Below the pieces are notes generated by a model. It was given only the letters and a program-made list of their open reading frames with translations. It ran no database searches and was not told the origin of the DNA. This document shows, in pieces, positions 63,211-64,000 of a stretch of 64,000 bases of DNA; position 1 is the first letter of the stretch; the number at the start of each line of letters is the position of its first letter. The stretch comes from Choricystis sp. odSpoLacu1 (Eukaryota; Chlorophyta; Trebouxiophyceae). The stretch is from NCBI GenBank assembly GCA_958009055.1, contig OY253655.1, positions 682,001 to 746,000 on the forward strand, in the 5' to 3' direction. The position numbers and the translations under genes are program-made.

Positions 63211-63864
63211 AAAACAAGGCGCGCTGTTTTTTTCATTTCACCCCACCCCTCATGTCCCCGTCTTAAGCCATCACGCCGCACCATCCACAACAATGCACAA
63301 CGCTTTCCCTTGTCCCCCTCCCCCACCGATGCGGATGTGTGTGTGTGCTGTGTGGTTACAACACCGCCACCACTCCTAATTTTTTTCCCCCTTTTTCTCT
63401 CGTCGTGTTTTGCGCACCCCCCCCACGTGTCTTCCTAGGGGCCGGCCCCCGCGAAAAAAAGAAACTGAGAACACGCCGTGCACCCCCTGGGAAAAAGCGG
63501 TCTGCCTTTTTCCCGGGGGCGTTGCCCGCTGCCCTCTCGGTCGCGTTTTTTCCCGGGCGGGTTTCTGTCGCCCCGTCGTTTTGATTTTAACTTTTTCACT
63601 GTCCCACCCCACAACAACAACACTCGATTATCGCACCGCACCAACTTAAAAGTACGTTTTTTTTTTCCTTTCGATTTTGTAGAACACCACCCGTTTGCCC
63701 CACGCCCTGTTTTTGTGGGCAGTGTGGACCAAAAAAAAATCAATCAACAACGCCGCACTCACATCGCGTTGTCACTTTTTTCCGTCTCTCCCCGGCGTCG
63801 CGCGCCGCGCGCCAACATAGGCACACACACACACACACACACACACATCCCCCCACATACAACC
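63136..63864. other. 729-bp interval with homopolymers and a stem-loop
   Basis: 21 C (63180-63200) followed by 14 A (63201-63214), a bulged 14-bp hairpin at 63483-63519 and (CA)n at 63822-63847. No gene seen. Confidence 0.6.
63483..63519. repeat. 14-bp stem-loop with one bulge
   Basis: CCCCC(T)GGGAAAAAG at 63483-63497 pairs with CTTTTTCCCGGGGG at 63506-63519, with T63488 bulged and an 8-nt loop. Confidence 0.85.
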
Positions 63865-64000
63865 ATGACCGTTCCCCCAGTGCCGCCCCCTCCTCCCGCC
63901 GACGATGACGCCGCTGCCTTCGACGCGATGTTCGGCCGCGGCCCAGACGGCGCCCCCGCCTGGCTGCGCACCGCATCATTTGAAGCGGACGGCTTTGACG
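63865..64000 (+). CDS. Start of an unidentified gene (cut by the window end)
   Basis: ATG at 63865 after a (CA)n tract begins MTVPPVPPPPPADDDAAAFD, then AMFGRGPDGAPAWLRTASFEADGFD, and the frame is open to the last base. The Pro-rich start followed by an acidic, aromatic segment occurs in several tethering-complex subunits, but 45 residues are too few for a call. Only the gene start is supported. Confidence 0.4.
   Translation, partial: MTVPPVPPPPPADDDAAAFDAMFGRGPDGAPAWLRTASFEADGFD

Overview
This window is nuclear DNA of a small, gene-dense, very GC-rich green alga (Viridiplantae; prasinophyte or other unicellular chlorophyte-like). The evidence is spliceosomal introns in most genes, a PsbS photoprotection protein, a plastid ATP synthase delta subunit, a bifunctional aspartokinase-homoserine dehydrogenase, a violaxanthin de-epoxidase-related protein and several proteins with plastid or lumen transit peptides. 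The species cannot be fixed from the sequence alone. I see 39 protein genes in 64 kb and no rRNA, convincing tRNA, CRISPR array or transposase.

Layout. 0-9 kb: ESS2 splicing factor, ARID DNA-binding protein, RanBPM-like SPRY/LisH protein, an MFS transporter and cactin. 9-16 kb: PsbS, an RNA polymerase II CTD-interacting (CID) protein, COG8 and Misato. 16-25 kb: two lineage-specific-looking proteins, YIPF5, an SNM1 nuclease, a CXC-domain factor and a plastid coiled-coil protein. 25-36 kb: a secreted Ala/Pro-rich protein, AtpD, AK-HSDH and cytosolic LeuRS. 36-48 kb: KEOPS Pcc1, proteasome RPT3, truncated hemoglobin, VPS11, a lumenal DEG protease, a secreted unknown and a VDE-related protein. 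48-64 kb: an FMC1-like LYR protein, a Cys-rich secreted protein, an AMBRA1-like WD40 protein, an SRPBCC protein, a 2Fe-2S ferredoxin-TPR fusion, Taspase1, a CotH-kinase-like secreted protein, mitochondrial uL15, a DMT transporter, a PITH protein, two low-complexity proteins and the start of a gene that leaves the window.

The genes are mostly unrelated housekeeping functions. Notable themes are twelve head-to-head gene pairs separated by about 136-480 bp, and three photosynthesis-protection candidates (PsbS, VDE-related, lumenal DEG). Introns are short with G/GT-rich 5' halves and C/CA-rich 3' halves, many being multiples of three without stops. Two introns appear to start with GC rather than GT.

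Data quality matters. Several clearly conserved genes (MFS, Misato, hemoglobin, VPS11, AMBRA1-like, CotH-like) need one-base corrections, usually in homopolymers, to give intact proteins. This fits uncorrected long-read consensus better than decay. One defect is different: a clean in-frame TGA at a universally conserved glycine of the DEG protease.

The window holds no obvious new multi-gene system. The best leads are the DEG nonsense codon, the intron architecture, perfect hairpins in intergenic DNA, the repeat upstream of PsbS and the repeat-rich secreted protein.
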